64,000 bases of DNA from Hyphomicrobium sp. (GTDB taxonomy: Bacteria > Pseudomonadota > Alphaproteobacteria > Rhizobiales > Hyphomicrobiaceae). Shown in pieces: positions 25,811-34,719 of the stretch (positions are counted from its first letter, which is position 1; every line of letters starts with the position of its first letter). The stretch lies in contig JALHMJ010000001.1 of assembly GCA_022844105.1 (NCBI GenBank), positions 124,001-188,000 of the forward strand, in the 5' to 3' direction. The notes under the pieces are model-generated. The model was not told where the DNA came from. It searched no databases and saw nothing but the letters and a program-made list of their open reading frames with translations. The position numbers and the translations under genes are program-made.

Positions 25811-25895
25811 CTTCCGCGGCGGTGTTTTCTGTCTATGCTTTCAGAGCTTTAAACAATTATCGCCTATTTTTTGGCTGCCTTGAGACGCGGCAGTA

Positions 25896-25910
25896 GCCCA
25901 TATTATGGGC
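25896..25910. promoter_or_regulatory. 15-bp palindrome in the glnB/nnrD intergenic region
   Basis: GCCCATA-T-TATGGGC is a perfect 7-bp inverted repeat. It lies 85 bases upstream of the predicted sigma-54 promoter on the glnB side and about 95 bases before the start of the divergent NAD(P)HX repair gene. It could be an activator or repressor site, but it does not match the NtrC consensus I know. Confidence 0.35.
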
Positions 25911-26004
25911 GAAGCGCTAGCAAAATGATCAGGTCTAGGACTTTGCGGGCCCCACGAGGAATGCGAGCTTGGGCTTTGTGAGAAGCCCTGGTCGAGGACG
26001 CGGA

Positions 26005-27549
26005 ATGCCCGGATTGGAATTGCTGACGACCGCACAGATGGCCCGCGCCGACTTGGCGGCTGTAGCGGCCGGCGTTCCGTTACTCAAGCTGATGGAGGCT
26101 GCCGGCACGGCCGTGGCCGACGAGGTCCGACGCATGATGCCGCCGGGCAGCCGGATCGCGGTGCTTTGCGGTCCGGGCAATAATGGTGGCGACGGGTTCG
26201 TCGCCGCGCGGCACTTGAAGCGGGCGAGCTACGACGTCCGTCTGCATCTTCTCGGCGACAAAGCGGCCCTCAAGGGCGATGCCGCCGAGATGGCCCGCTG
26301 GTGGGACGGTCCGGTCCGCGCCATGGACCCCACCGCGGTCGAAAGCATGCACCTCATCGTCGATGCCCTATTCGGAGCCGGGCTCAGCCGCGCGCCGGAC
26401 GGGGTCGCGGCTGAGATGATCGGCGCCATCAACGCTAGCGGCCTCCCGGTGCTGGCCGTCGATGTGCCAAGCGGCCTCGACGGTACGACAGGCGCGGCCA
26501 GCGGTGCGGTCGTTCAGGCTCGGCGCACAGTCACGTTTTTTCGCAAAAAGCCGGGTCATCTGTTGATGCCGGGCCGGACCTTGTGCGGTGAACTGGTGGT
26601 TGCCGACATCGGCATCCCGGGCTCTGTCCTGGGCGACGGGCTTGCCGTCAATCTGTTTGAAAACGCTCCGGAGCTTTGGCGTCGGGATGTTCCCCGTCCG
26701 GAGGCGGATGGGCATAAATACACGCGCGGTCATGCCGTGGTGCTGTCTGGGCCAGCGTTTCGGTCGGGTGCCGCCCGGCTCAGCGCGCGGGGAGCGCTGC
26801 GAGCAGGCGCGGGCCTCGTGACGATGGCCAGCCCGCCATCGGCGCTGCCCGAGAACGCCGCCCACCTGACGTCGATCATGATTGCGCCGTGCGAAAGTCC
26901 GGCTGCTTTTCAACGGTTGCTCGACGATCGGCGCATCACGGCGGTGTTGCTCGGACCCGGCGCTGGGGTCGGCCCGGAAACGTGCGACTTGGCGGCGGCA
27001 GCGCTGGCCTCAGGTGCGGCGGTGGTGCTTGATGCCGACGCGCTGACCTCCTTCGCCGAAGCCGAGCGCGAGAAAGAGAATGCCGTTGGCTTTGGCTTTA
27101 CCAGCTCGATGCAAATGGCCGCCGTTGGTCCAGAGCCGCTTTTCAAACTCGTTCGGCGTCGTCCTGAAAGGCCCGTTGTTTTGACGCCGCACGAAGGTGA
27201 ATTCAAACGGTTGTTTCCCGATCTGGCCGGATCGAAACTCGACCGCGCGCGTGCCGCCGCGCAGATGTCGGGAGCCATCGTCGTGTTGAAGGGCGCCGAT
27301 ACCGTCATTGCCGCCCCCGACGGTCGCGCCGTTATCAATGCCCACGCCCCGCCGTCCCTCGCTACCGCTGGATCTGGAGATGTTCTCGCCGGAATTGCGG
27401 CCGGACTCCTGGCGCAGAAGATGCCGGCGTTCGAGGCTGCCTGTGCGGCGGTGTGGCTGCATGGTGAGGCGGCTTACGCTTTCGGGCCGGGTCTTATCGC
27501 CGAAGACTTGCCTGAGTGTCTGCCGCGGGCGCTGGGAAAGATTGTTTAG
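26005..27549 (+). CDS. nnr: Bifunctional NAD(P)HX epimerase / ADP-dependent NAD(P)HX dehydratase
   Basis: A metabolite-repair enzyme that restores hydrated NADH and NADPH. The 514-residue protein fuses the YjeF N-terminal epimerase domain (about 1-215, with LCGPGNNGGDGFVAARHL and the VDVPSGLDG motif) to a ribokinase-like dehydratase domain (about 225-510, with LTPHEGEFKRLFP, VVLKGADTVI and ATAGSGDVLAGIAAGLL). The fused form is common in bacteria. ATG 26005 is chosen because GAGGA lies 6 bases upstream. A TTG at 25969 would give 12 more residues. Three tandem terminator hairpins follow the stop codon. Confidence 0.93.
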   Translation: MPGLELLTTAQMARADLAAVAAGVPLLKLMEAAGTAVADEVRRMMPPGSRIAVLCGPGNNGGDGFVAARHLKRASYDVRLHLLGDKAALKGDAAEMARWWDGPVRAMDPTAVESMHLIVDALFGAGLSRAPDGVAAEMIGAINASGLPVLAVDVPSGLDGTTGAASGAVVQARRTVTFFRKKPGHLLMPGRTLCGELVVADIGIPGSVLGDGLAVNLFENAPELWRRDVPRPEADGHKYTRGHAVVLSGPAFRSGAARLSARGALRAGAGLVTMASPPSALPENAAHLTSIMIAPCESPAAFQRLLDDRRITAVLLGPGAGVGPETCDLAAAALASGAAVVLDADALTSFAEAEREKENAVGFGFTSSMQMAAVGPEPLFKLVRRRPERPVVLTPHEGEFKRLFPDLAGSKLDRARAAAQMSGAIVVLKGADTVIAAPDGRAVINAHAPPSLATAGSGDVLAGIAAGLLAQKMPAFEAACAAVWLHGEAAYAFGPGLIAEDLPECLPRALGKIV

Positions 27550-27551
27550 TG

Positions 27552-27678
27552 GCGCCATCCGACTCCGCTGGCGCGGAGCCGGGGTTTTCTAGTTGCGCCA
27601 TCCGACTCCGCTGGCGCGGAGCCGGGGTTTTTTAGTGCGCCATCCGACTCCGCTGGCGCGGAGCCGGCCGGATGGCGC
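27552..27678 (+). terminator. Three tandem 42-43 bp terminator repeats after nnr
   Basis: Near-identical units start at 27552, 27595 and 27637. Each contains CCGACTCCGC-TGGC-GCGGAGCCGG, a 10-bp stem with one mismatch. In the first two it is followed by GGTTTTCTAG or GGTTTTTTAG, so both are plausible intrinsic terminators. The third lacks the T run, but an outer 10-bp inverted repeat, GCGCCATCCG (27637-27646) with CGGATGGCGC (27669-27678), makes a larger cruciform. Confidence 0.8.
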
Positions 27679-27710
27679 GGAGCCGGGCGCAAGGCGAATT
27701 GACACTTCCG

Positions 27711-28280
27711 TCACGGGTTCCCGTTCGCCGATTTCTGGACCTGCCGCATGGCGTCATCGGAAGCTAAGAACGCCGTTACATCGGCGGTGAGTGCCGGGCT
27801 TTGCGCTGTCACTCCGATTTCGGCCATCATGCGCTGAAGATCGACGAAGCGGCGTGCGGACCGGTCGTAGAGGCCGCCTTTGAACAGGGCATGAGCTGCC
27901 GTCTGGCCCGCAAGAGGGCCGCCATCGAAGATAAACCGTTGCTCCATGACGACCAGCTGGCTCTGCCAGGAAACAAGTCGAGTTTCCAAGCGAAATTTCT
28001 GCCAAAGGCGCAGTTCGCGCCGAAAGCGAATTTGAATTCCGCTCGCGATCGGGGTCCACCGGTGCCGCCAGGCCGCCGCCAACAGGCCGCTGCGCGCCAG
28101 CATGTCGAGCCGACCTAGATCCATGAGTGTCAGATAGCGGCCATTGTTCATGTGCATGGACGGGTCGAGGTCGTGGGGCCAAACGCGGAAATGGACTAAG
28201 GACAAGTCCCTGGACGGGTCCAAGCGGCGTGCGAACAGGGCCGGCACAAGGCACCTTAACAAGCGCAGCCATAGGTTCAT
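27711..28280 (-). CDS. Acyl-CoA thioesterase (hotdog, THEM6-like)
   Basis: A 189-residue single-hotdog protein. HFRVWPHDLDPSMHMNNGRYLTLMDLGRLD contains the Asp and HMNNGRY signature of 4HBT-like thioesterases of the Them6 group, which hydrolyse acyl-CoA. No signal peptide is evident; the N-terminal WLRLLRCLVPALF is amphipathic and may associate with membrane. ATG 28280 is preferred, preceded by GGAAAGG. The frame stays open to 28433 without family similarity. It is divergent from the TPR gene. Confidence 0.83.
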   Translation of the reverse strand: MNLWLRLLRCLVPALFARRLDPSRDLSLVHFRVWPHDLDPSMHMNNGRYLTLMDLGRLDMLARSGLLAAAWRHRWTPIASGIQIRFRRELRLWQKFRLETRLVSWQSQLVVMEQRFIFDGGPLAGQTAAHALFKGGLYDRSARRFVDLQRMMAEIGVTAQSPALTADVTAFLASDDAMRQVQKSANGNP

Positions 28281-28449
28281 TGAGTGCCCTTTCCGTCGTC
28301 TGTGGATCACTGCGACCTTGCCACGGGCGACCCCGTCATGGCCATATTCGCTGGCTAGGCTGATCGTGTGCATTGACCCGGGGGGCGGAGTCGACCAAAC
28401 CGGTGCCGGGCCCGAATGCAATGATCTCGTCAACTTCTAAGGGCACGGT

Positions 28450-30264
28450 TTGGCGCAAGTGTTTTGCAGGTCCGTGACATTCGATCGCTGTGGGCTGCGC
28501 GCGGCGGCGCTTGTGGCTGCAATCGTGCTGTCGGTGCCGTTTGCGCAGGCTCAGGATGCACGCAAACCCGCATCCAGCCTTGCCGACACCGCCGCCGGTC
28601 ATCTGGCGCGGGGGCAGACCAACGAAGCGATCAATGCCTATTCGGCAGCGCTTGCCGACAACACTCTTTCGAACGACCGTCGCGCGACACTGCACAATGA
28701 CCGCGGCGTTGCCTATGCGAGGGCCGGGCAGGTAAAACTCGCCATCGAGGACTTCAACGCGTCGGCGACACTTTTTCCCGAATATGCCGCGATTTATAAC
28801 AACCGCGGCAATCTTCTCGTTTCTCTGGGGCTGTTGAAGGAGGCGATGAAGGATCTCGACCGGGCCATCCTGCTGGCGCCCGGTTACACGGCAGCGTTCA
28901 ACAATCGTGCCGGACTTTATGTCCGTCTTGGACAGTATGGCGATGCGATTGTCGATTACTCGCGCGCCGTGCAGCTCAGTCCGCAGGCCGCGGCCCCGCT
29001 GGCGGGGCGCGGGCAAGTTTATCTCGCGCTTCTGCGGCCGCACGCGGCGGCGCGCGATTTTACCCGTGCGGTGACGGCCGACAGCCGCTTCGTGCAAGGC
29101 TATCTCGACCGGGCGGCGGCCAAGCTGATGATTGCCAATTATCAGGAAGCGATAGAGGACGTATCGCGGGCCGCTGCATTCGACGTCAATAACGCCGAGA
29201 TTTATGTTCTGCGCGGCGAATCCTACCTGGGGCTCCGGGATTTGCCGGCTGCGATCAAGGATTTTAGCCAAGCGCTTATGCTCGATCCAAAAAATGTCGG
29301 GGCTTATCTGGGCCGCGGCCTGGCGCAGGCGCGGGCAAATGCATTCGACGAGGCATTTGCCGATCTCAATCGTGCCATCGAACTCGATCCACGATCGGCG
29401 CGCGCATTCGCTTTTCGGGCGTACGTGTATCGGCAGACTGGGCAAATCGGCGTCGGGCAAAAGGATATCGAAACGGCCTTGCAGCTCGATGCCAAGAGTG
29501 GCGACGTCGTGTGGGCCAAGGCCGAGATCGAAGAAGCGCAGGGCATGGCTGAGCAAGCGATTGCGGATGCCAAACTGGCGCTCGCTTGGAAGCCGGGTTC
29601 CAAGGACGCCATTGAGCTCCTGCAGCGGCTCGATCCAGCGGCCGGCGATGATCGCGTCGAGGTAGCCAATGCCGGTGCGGCAGGCGACTGGCGCGTGATC
29701 CGGCGCGCGTCTCGCTACGAGGCGGTCAGCGATGTCTTTCCAAGGCTCGCGGTGCCGCTCGAAATGTTCAGTGAAGGCACGCCGAAACTGACGCAATGGG
29801 AAGCGATGCCGCCGCCGCACGATGGTTTCGGCATTCTGCGTTTCGCGGCCGGCCAGTTGCAGTCCAGTCGCGGCACGGATGACATTCAAATGGCCGCGCT
29901 CGTCGATCTTGTCGCGCAGCGCGTGATTACAATCGTTCCCGACAAGCAGACCAATAAAGCGGGGACGAAAGCCTCAACCTGGACTTTTGAGGACCGCAGG
30001 ATCACGGTCGCATCGATCGACGGGTTGACGGAAGAATTTCCACTCGAAGGGTCGACGAATTTCAGCGCATTGGCGGCTGGTGCTGCCGCGGGGGCGGCGG
30101 GCACGCGCCGGCTAGCGGCTGGAACACCGACCGGCACGGCGTGGGCGCCATGGAACGATCCTATTGCGATGCCCGATGCCAATGCGCGGCAGCAGCCGCG
30201 CCCGACGCGCACTCAGATCAAAAAGCGCAAGCCGAAGAATATTTTCGAGCTTTTGTTCAATTGA
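28450..30264 (+). CDS. Secreted tetratricopeptide-repeat protein
   Basis: A 604-residue protein with a signal peptide (CGLRAAALVAAIVLSVPFAQA-QD) and about ten TPR units between residues 45 and 390 (e.g. YNNRGNLLVSLGLLKEAMKDLDRAI and YLGRGLAQARANAFDEAFADLNRAI). A C-terminal region of about 200 residues follows, of which the last 60 are Ala/Gly/Pro-rich and then basic (KKRKPKNIFELLFN). The TPR array suggests a periplasmic adaptor. The TTG start at 28450 follows TAAGGG; GTG 28459 is an alternative. No partner gene is obvious. Confidence 0.78.
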   Translation: MAQVFCRSVTFDRCGLRAAALVAAIVLSVPFAQAQDARKPASSLADTAAGHLARGQTNEAINAYSAALADNTLSNDRRATLHNDRGVAYARAGQVKLAIEDFNASATLFPEYAAIYNNRGNLLVSLGLLKEAMKDLDRAILLAPGYTAAFNNRAGLYVRLGQYGDAIVDYSRAVQLSPQAAAPLAGRGQVYLALLRPHAAARDFTRAVTADSRFVQGYLDRAAAKLMIANYQEAIEDVSRAAAFDVNNAEIYVLRGESYLGLRDLPAAIKDFSQALMLDPKNVGAYLGRGLAQARANAFDEAFADLNRAIELDPRSARAFAFRAYVYRQTGQIGVGQKDIETALQLDAKSGDVVWAKAEIEEAQGMAEQAIADAKLALAWKPGSKDAIELLQRLDPAAGDDRVEVANAGAAGDWRVIRRASRYEAVSDVFPRLAVPLEMFSEGTPKLTQWEAMPPPHDGFGILRFAAGQLQSSRGTDDIQMAALVDLVAQRVITIVPDKQTNKAGTKASTWTFEDRRITVASIDGLTEEFPLEGSTNFSALAAGAAAGAAGTRRLAAGTPTGTAWAPWNDPIAMPDANARQQPRPTRTQIKKRKPKNIFELLFN

Positions 30265-30377
30265 ACCGGGCGAACCGGTATCTCATTTGATCCGGCTGGC
30301 CGGGTTGAAGCGTTGATCACGGCGGTGGTCGCATTGTGCGCTTCCAACGCTTAATGGCCCGTCGATTGGAACCGCTC

Positions 30378-31820
30378 ATGTCCGCCAAACCGATCATCGT
30401 CTGGTTTCGCAACGATCTTCGCCTCGCCGATAACCGGGCGTTGACGGCGGCGATTGCGACGAAGGCGCCGGTGCTGCCTGTGTTCATTCACGATCCACAT
30501 GCTGCCGGCGTTTGGACGCCGGGTTCGGCTTCGCGTTGGTGGCTGCGCCATTCTCTGCAAGCGCTCGATGCAGCGCTTGAGAAGCGCGGCAGCCGGCTCA
30601 TTTTCCGGCACGGGTCGAGTGAGACCGCGCTGCGCGAACTGGTGGATGAGAGTGGCGCGAGCGGACTTTATTTTTCGCGGTCCTACGAGCCTTGGGCGCG
30701 GGTGCAGGAGGAGCGGGTCAAGGCGGCATTCGATGGCACGACCGTCGACGTCAAGCGGTTCGCCGGAGCCTTGCTGCGCGAACCGGAAGATGTGCGTACG
30801 AAAGCCGGTGAGCCTTACAAGGTCTACACACCGTTTTGGCGCGCGTTGATGGCGCTTGGAGCGCCGGGTGCACCGCTGCCGGCACCCAAAAGCGTGCCGG
30901 GACCTGGCAAGACCGTCGCAAGCGATCGACTTGCCGACTGGGCGTTGCTGCCAACGAAGCCCGATTGGTCGGGCGGTCTGCGAGACATGTGGTCTCCTGG
31001 CGAAGAGAGCGCGCACGCTCGCCTCGCGACCTTTCTGAAAGGATCACTTGGCGGCTACGCGGACCAGCGCAATCTGCCCTCGGTCGAAGGGACGTCGCGG
31101 CTGTCGCCCCACCTGCATTTCGGCGAAATCTCGCCGCGACAGTGCTGGCAGCTCGCGGTGACCGGTCGAAAGTCAGCGACACAGTCGGACGCGGCGCTGG
31201 AAACGTTTCTGAAGGAACTGGTGTGGCGTGAGTTCTCCTACCATCTGCTGTTTCACTGGCCGACGCTTCCCGACGAGCCGTTCAGGCCGGAGTTTTCGGC
31301 GTTTCCGTGGGAAGCGGACGAGGACAAGCTGAAAGCGTGGCAGCGCGGGAGGACCGGTTATCCGATCGTTGACGCCGGGATGCGGCAACTTTGGCATACC
31401 GGCTGGATGCACAACCGTGTTCGGATGGTCGTTGCCTCATTCCTCGTGAAGCATTTGCTGATTCCGTGGCAGGCGGGTGCGGCTTGGTTCTGGGACACGC
31501 TCGTCGATGCGGATCTGGCGTCGAATTCGGCAAGCTGGCAGTGGGTGGCGGGATCGGGCGCCGACGCCGCGCCCTATTTCCGAATTTTTAATCCCATTAC
31601 GCAGGGCGAAAAATTCGATACGGAGGCTGCCTATGTGCGGCGGTGGGTCCCGGAAATCGCGCAGCTCCCCGACACTGTCATTCACGCGCCATGGACGGCA
31701 CCGAAGGCGGTTCTCGACAAAGCCGGGATCACGCTGGGGAAAACGTATCCTCTGCCGATCGTCGACCATGCGGCCGCGCGGCAGCGCGCGCTTGACGGCT
31801 ATGCGGCAATGCGGGCCTGA
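30378..31820 (+). CDS. phrB: Deoxyribodipyrimidine photo-lyase
   Basis: A class I CPD photolyase that uses FADH- and a light-harvesting antenna to split cyclobutane pyrimidine dimers. From ATG 30378 it is 480 residues, close to the E. coli enzyme. The N-terminal alpha/beta domain starts PIIVWFRNDLRLADN. The FAD domain has RLSPHLHFGEISPRQ, VWREFSYHLLFHWP, TGYPIVDAGMRQLWHTGWMHNR (FAD contact) and NSASWQWVAGSGADAAPYFRIFNP with the Trp chain. Upstream in-frame starts at 30336 and 30354 are possible but lack a site. Confidence 0.93.
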   Translation: MSAKPIIVWFRNDLRLADNRALTAAIATKAPVLPVFIHDPHAAGVWTPGSASRWWLRHSLQALDAALEKRGSRLIFRHGSSETALRELVDESGASGLYFSRSYEPWARVQEERVKAAFDGTTVDVKRFAGALLREPEDVRTKAGEPYKVYTPFWRALMALGAPGAPLPAPKSVPGPGKTVASDRLADWALLPTKPDWSGGLRDMWSPGEESAHARLATFLKGSLGGYADQRNLPSVEGTSRLSPHLHFGEISPRQCWQLAVTGRKSATQSDAALETFLKELVWREFSYHLLFHWPTLPDEPFRPEFSAFPWEADEDKLKAWQRGRTGYPIVDAGMRQLWHTGWMHNRVRMVVASFLVKHLLIPWQAGAAWFWDTLVDADLASNSASWQWVAGSGADAAPYFRIFNPITQGEKFDTEAAYVRRWVPEIAQLPDTVIHAPWTAPKAVLDKAGITLGKTYPLPIVDHAAARQRALDGYAAMRA

Positions 31821-31979
31821 GGACTGGCTATTTCTTATCTCCTGGCACGTCATTTGTGCCGGAACCGACGCTGGCCCCGCTCAAGGGTAAGGGTATTCTA
31901 ACAATGTGCCGTCCATAGTCCGCGTTGTGTGCCGCAACCTGGACGGGCGTTGTTTTGTTATCCGGGTGGGAGTCGTAGT

Positions 31980-32411
31980 GTGCAGCATCGTGTTCTGGTC
32001 GCGGCGATCCTTGCCGCATTCTTTGCCGTTGTATCAGTCGCTCCCGCCACAGCTGATGTGCGGATCAGGGTCGATAAGAGTTCGCAGACCATGACGGTCG
32101 CGGTCGATGGCTGGGTGCAATATCAGTGGCCGGTCTCGACGGCGAAATCGGGATACTACACGCCGACCGGAACCTGGCGCCCAACTCGTCTCGAACCGTC
32201 GTGGTACTCGCGCAAATACGACAATGCGCCAATGCCAAGTTCGATCTTCTTTACCGGCGGATACGCCATTCACGGCACGACGCATGTCGGCCAGCTGGGG
32301 CGACCGGCCTCGCGAGGCTGCGTGCGTTTGCATCCGGCGAACGCGCGCGAGTTGTTTGCGCTGGTCCGTTCCTATGGCATGAATAAGACACGCGTCACGA
32401 TTACGAACTGA
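31980..32411 (+). CDS. L,D-transpeptidase (YkuD domain), short form
   Basis: A periplasmic cross-linking or anchoring enzyme acting on peptidoglycan stem peptides. The 143 residues comprise a signal peptide (VLVAAILAAFFAVVSVAPATA) and little more than the YkuD catalytic domain. Its motif runs AIHGTTHVGQLGRPASRGCVRLHP, with the catalytic Cys in SRGCVRL and the conserved His. GTG 31980 is chosen because GGGAG lies 7 bases before it; the frame extends to 31929. A second YkuD gene follows 86 bases downstream on the same strand. Confidence 0.9.
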   Translation: MQHRVLVAAILAAFFAVVSVAPATADVRIRVDKSSQTMTVAVDGWVQYQWPVSTAKSGYYTPTGTWRPTRLEPSWYSRKYDNAPMPSSIFFTGGYAIHGTTHVGQLGRPASRGCVRLHPANARELFALVRSYGMNKTRVTITN

Positions 32412-32497
32412 TGTTGAACCGCGCTGGCCGATTGGGCCGCGCGGGCGTGCATTTTCGACCCCGGTCTTATAGTCTTGCGTAACTGGAGCCGATTCCG

Positions 32498-33316
32498 ATG
32501 CGCCGATCTGCCCGTTTTGCCTTCTTCGGATGGCTCGTTTTGAGCCCACTATCGCTTGCCGCCGAACCGGCACCCGCAGAGATCGAGGCGCCGTCCACCG
32601 GTGTTGTGACGACGGGTGAAGCCGTGTCGGTTAGCGAGCCTGCGACCGCATCGCAAACGGACGGCGATGCAAAACCTGTCGATACCGAGGTTGTCTCTGA
32701 GCCGGCCGTTCCTGCCGAGCCCACGCTGTTGATCAACATTAACCTGACCACGCAGCGGATGGTTGTGACCGAGAATGGCGCGGCCAAATACACATGGGCC
32801 GTTTCATCCGGGGCGTATGGCTATCCGACTCCGACCGGTACGTTCCGGCCGTCGTGGATGTCCCAGATGTGGTACTCCAAGCAGTATGACAACGCGCCGA
32901 TGCCGCATTCGATTTTCTTCAAGGGCGGGGCCGCGATCCACGCCACGAGTTCGATCTATCTGCTTGGCACGCCGGCATCGCACGGGTGCGTCCGGCTTTC
33001 CCCTTCAAATGCGGCAAGACTGTACGGCCTCGTCTCGCGGCACGGCAAAGACCGGACTGAGATTACGGTTCACGGTCGACCGAAATATGCGCCGCAGGTG
33101 GCCCAGATGCGGCCGATGGGGCCGCGGTATCCGACGCGCTTGCGATATGCGTATAGCCCTTATGGCTATGCCCCGGGTTATTCATCCTATGGGGCGCCGC
33201 CGCGCTATGCCTATCCCGGCGATGGGCCGCGCTATTACGTCAAGACCAACAAGCAGCGGGCGGCTGCCATGAAGAAGCGCCGCGCCGCCGTTCGGCAATA
33301 TTATTCGGCGTATTGA
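32498..33316 (+). CDS. L,D-transpeptidase (YkuD domain), long form with Tyr-rich tail
   Basis: A 272-residue secreted YkuD enzyme. After the signal peptide there is an acidic Val/Glu/Pro/Thr-rich linker of about 50 residues, then the catalytic domain with AIHATSSIYLLGTPASHGCVRLSP (catalytic Cys, His at SHGC). The last 80 residues are rich in Tyr, Pro, Arg and Gly (repeats like YGYAPGYSSYGAPPRYAYPG) and end in a basic KKRRAAVRQYY segment. It is a paralogue of the preceding short form. The tail could attach the enzyme to the cell wall or another protein. Confidence 0.9.
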   Translation: MRRSARFAFFGWLVLSPLSLAAEPAPAEIEAPSTGVVTTGEAVSVSEPATASQTDGDAKPVDTEVVSEPAVPAEPTLLININLTTQRMVVTENGAAKYTWAVSSGAYGYPTPTGTFRPSWMSQMWYSKQYDNAPMPHSIFFKGGAAIHATSSIYLLGTPASHGCVRLSPSNAARLYGLVSRHGKDRTEITVHGRPKYAPQVAQMRPMGPRYPTRLRYAYSPYGYAPGYSSYGAPPRYAYPGDGPRYYVKTNKQRAAAMKKRRAAVRQYYSAY

Positions 33317-33330
33317 AGCCCGTCCGTCGA

Positions 33331-34641
33331 TCAGAACGGATTCCACGTCGGCTGAGCGGTGAAGCGTAGATAGCCGATGTTGGCGCCAAGCCGCAGGCCG
33401 ATCCCAGACCGGATCGGGGCCATGATGACGTCGCCGCCTTTCAGAAGCGTCATGCCGACGCCGCCGACCAGATAGGCCGAGCCATCGATGCCTGTGAAAC
33501 TGCGATATAGCTGATCGGGATCGCGCATCTTGTAGACCAGGATCAGTGTGCGACCGCCCTCAGCACCTATATCATAACCGACCGATGGACCATGCCAGTG
33601 AATGGGACGGGTGCCGCCCTCGCGCAAATAGAGTGTGCCTTTGCCATACCGCAGTCCGGCCAGGAACGCGCCGCCGCCTTCTGTGCCCAGGATGTAGCCG
33701 GTCGGGCGGCCGGAATTGGCGAACGTGTATTCGATCACGCTTGCCAGATTGGTCGAGACCGTGCCGAAGAAACCTTGTGTCGCATCACGGATTTCGTCGA
33801 TGGTGTAGCCTTGCTCCGCCGCTTCAAACGTGACGGGCGGCAGCGTCGGTTCGCCCGCCGGCCCGGCGGGGGCCGTCGCCACGGAGGGGCCAGCTTCCGC
33901 CGGCCCTCCGGGAGGCGGCAACACGGACTTCGTCTTTGAACTCCACACGCCATCCGGTTCGCTCGGCGATGGCGCGCTGGGCGGAGCTGTTTTGGATGGC
34001 GCTGGTTTGGCCGGCGGTACGGCTGACAGTTTGGTGTTGGCTGGGGCTTTGGCAGGAGCGGCGATGTCCGTTGGTGGAGCAGGGTCGGATTTTGCTTTGA
34101 TGTCGGGTGCGACCGGTGGTGGCGCCGCCGCGGGCTTGGCGTTCGACGGCTTCAATTCAGCGGTTTTCGGCGTATCGGACTTGCCCGAGCCGATTTCGCG
34201 ATCGACCTTGTCATCCAAGTACGCGGCCTTGGTCTTCATGACGGCCAGCATTTCGATGCTGGCGGCTTCGATTTCGGCGAGTTTGTTGCAGTCGTAGGAA
34301 CCGTCCGCATTGGGGCGGCCCAGCTGATCGACCTTGCTCAAAAGATCGTTGGCGCGAGTATCCAGTTCGCCGAGCCGGCCGTCTTCTAAATAGAGCATGG
34401 CGCGTTCTTCGCGGTCCTCGCCCATCCAGCCCTTCTTTTCGGCAAGCGCGGTGAGGCGCGCACGCATGCGCGGCTGAGCTTCAGCGTTGTAGCCTCGCAG
34501 TGAAGCACCGAACTTGTCGACGGTGGCGGCAAATGTCGCCTCGTTGCAGGTAGCAGCGGGCTGGCCCGCTTTTGCCAAGCCGCCGGCGCTCAACGCCAGA
34601 ATGGCCAGAGTGATCGCGTAAAATCGCGATGTCAGAATCAT
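33331..34641 (-). CDS. EipA-like DUF1134 protein with N-terminal helical extension
   Basis: A periplasmic envelope-integrity protein of the DUF1134/EipA family described in Brucella and Caulobacter. From ATG 34641 it has 436 residues: a signal peptide, a helical domain of about 130 residues with two Cys (ATCNEATF and SYDCNKLAEIE), a Pro/Ala-rich linker of about 110 residues, and the DUF1134 beta domain at about 268-436 (YTFANSGRPTGYILGTEGGG, IHWHGPSVGYDIGAEGG). Family members are usually only about 200 residues, so the N-terminal half is an addition. It sits between an L,D-transpeptidase pair and a polysaccharide deacetylase, all envelope enzymes. Confidence 0.85.
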   Translation of the reverse strand: MILTSRFYAITLAILALSAGGLAKAGQPAATCNEATFAATVDKFGASLRGYNAEAQPRMRARLTALAEKKGWMGEDREERAMLYLEDGRLGELDTRANDLLSKVDQLGRPNADGSYDCNKLAEIEAASIEMLAVMKTKAAYLDDKVDREIGSGKSDTPKTAELKPSNAKPAAAPPPVAPDIKAKSDPAPPTDIAAPAKAPANTKLSAVPPAKPAPSKTAPPSAPSPSEPDGVWSSKTKSVLPPPGGPAEAGPSVATAPAGPAGEPTLPPVTFEAAEQGYTIDEIRDATQGFFGTVSTNLASVIEYTFANSGRPTGYILGTEGGGAFLAGLRYGKGTLYLREGGTRPIHWHGPSVGYDIGAEGGRTLILVYKMRDPDQLYRSFTGIDGSAYLVGGVGMTLLKGGDVIMAPIRSGIGLRLGANIGYLRFTAQPTWNPF

Positions 34642-34719
34642 GAACGGCCCCGAATGGTTGTGCTCCATTCGTGGAGACCGCGATATAACGGCATTAGCGT
34701 GGCGAACGGGGTGTCAGTG

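Noticed and set aside
27552-27678. The nnr 3' repeats considered as an insertion-sequence remnant.
   Set aside because: No transposase fragment or target duplication; the structure is explained by duplicated terminator hairpins.
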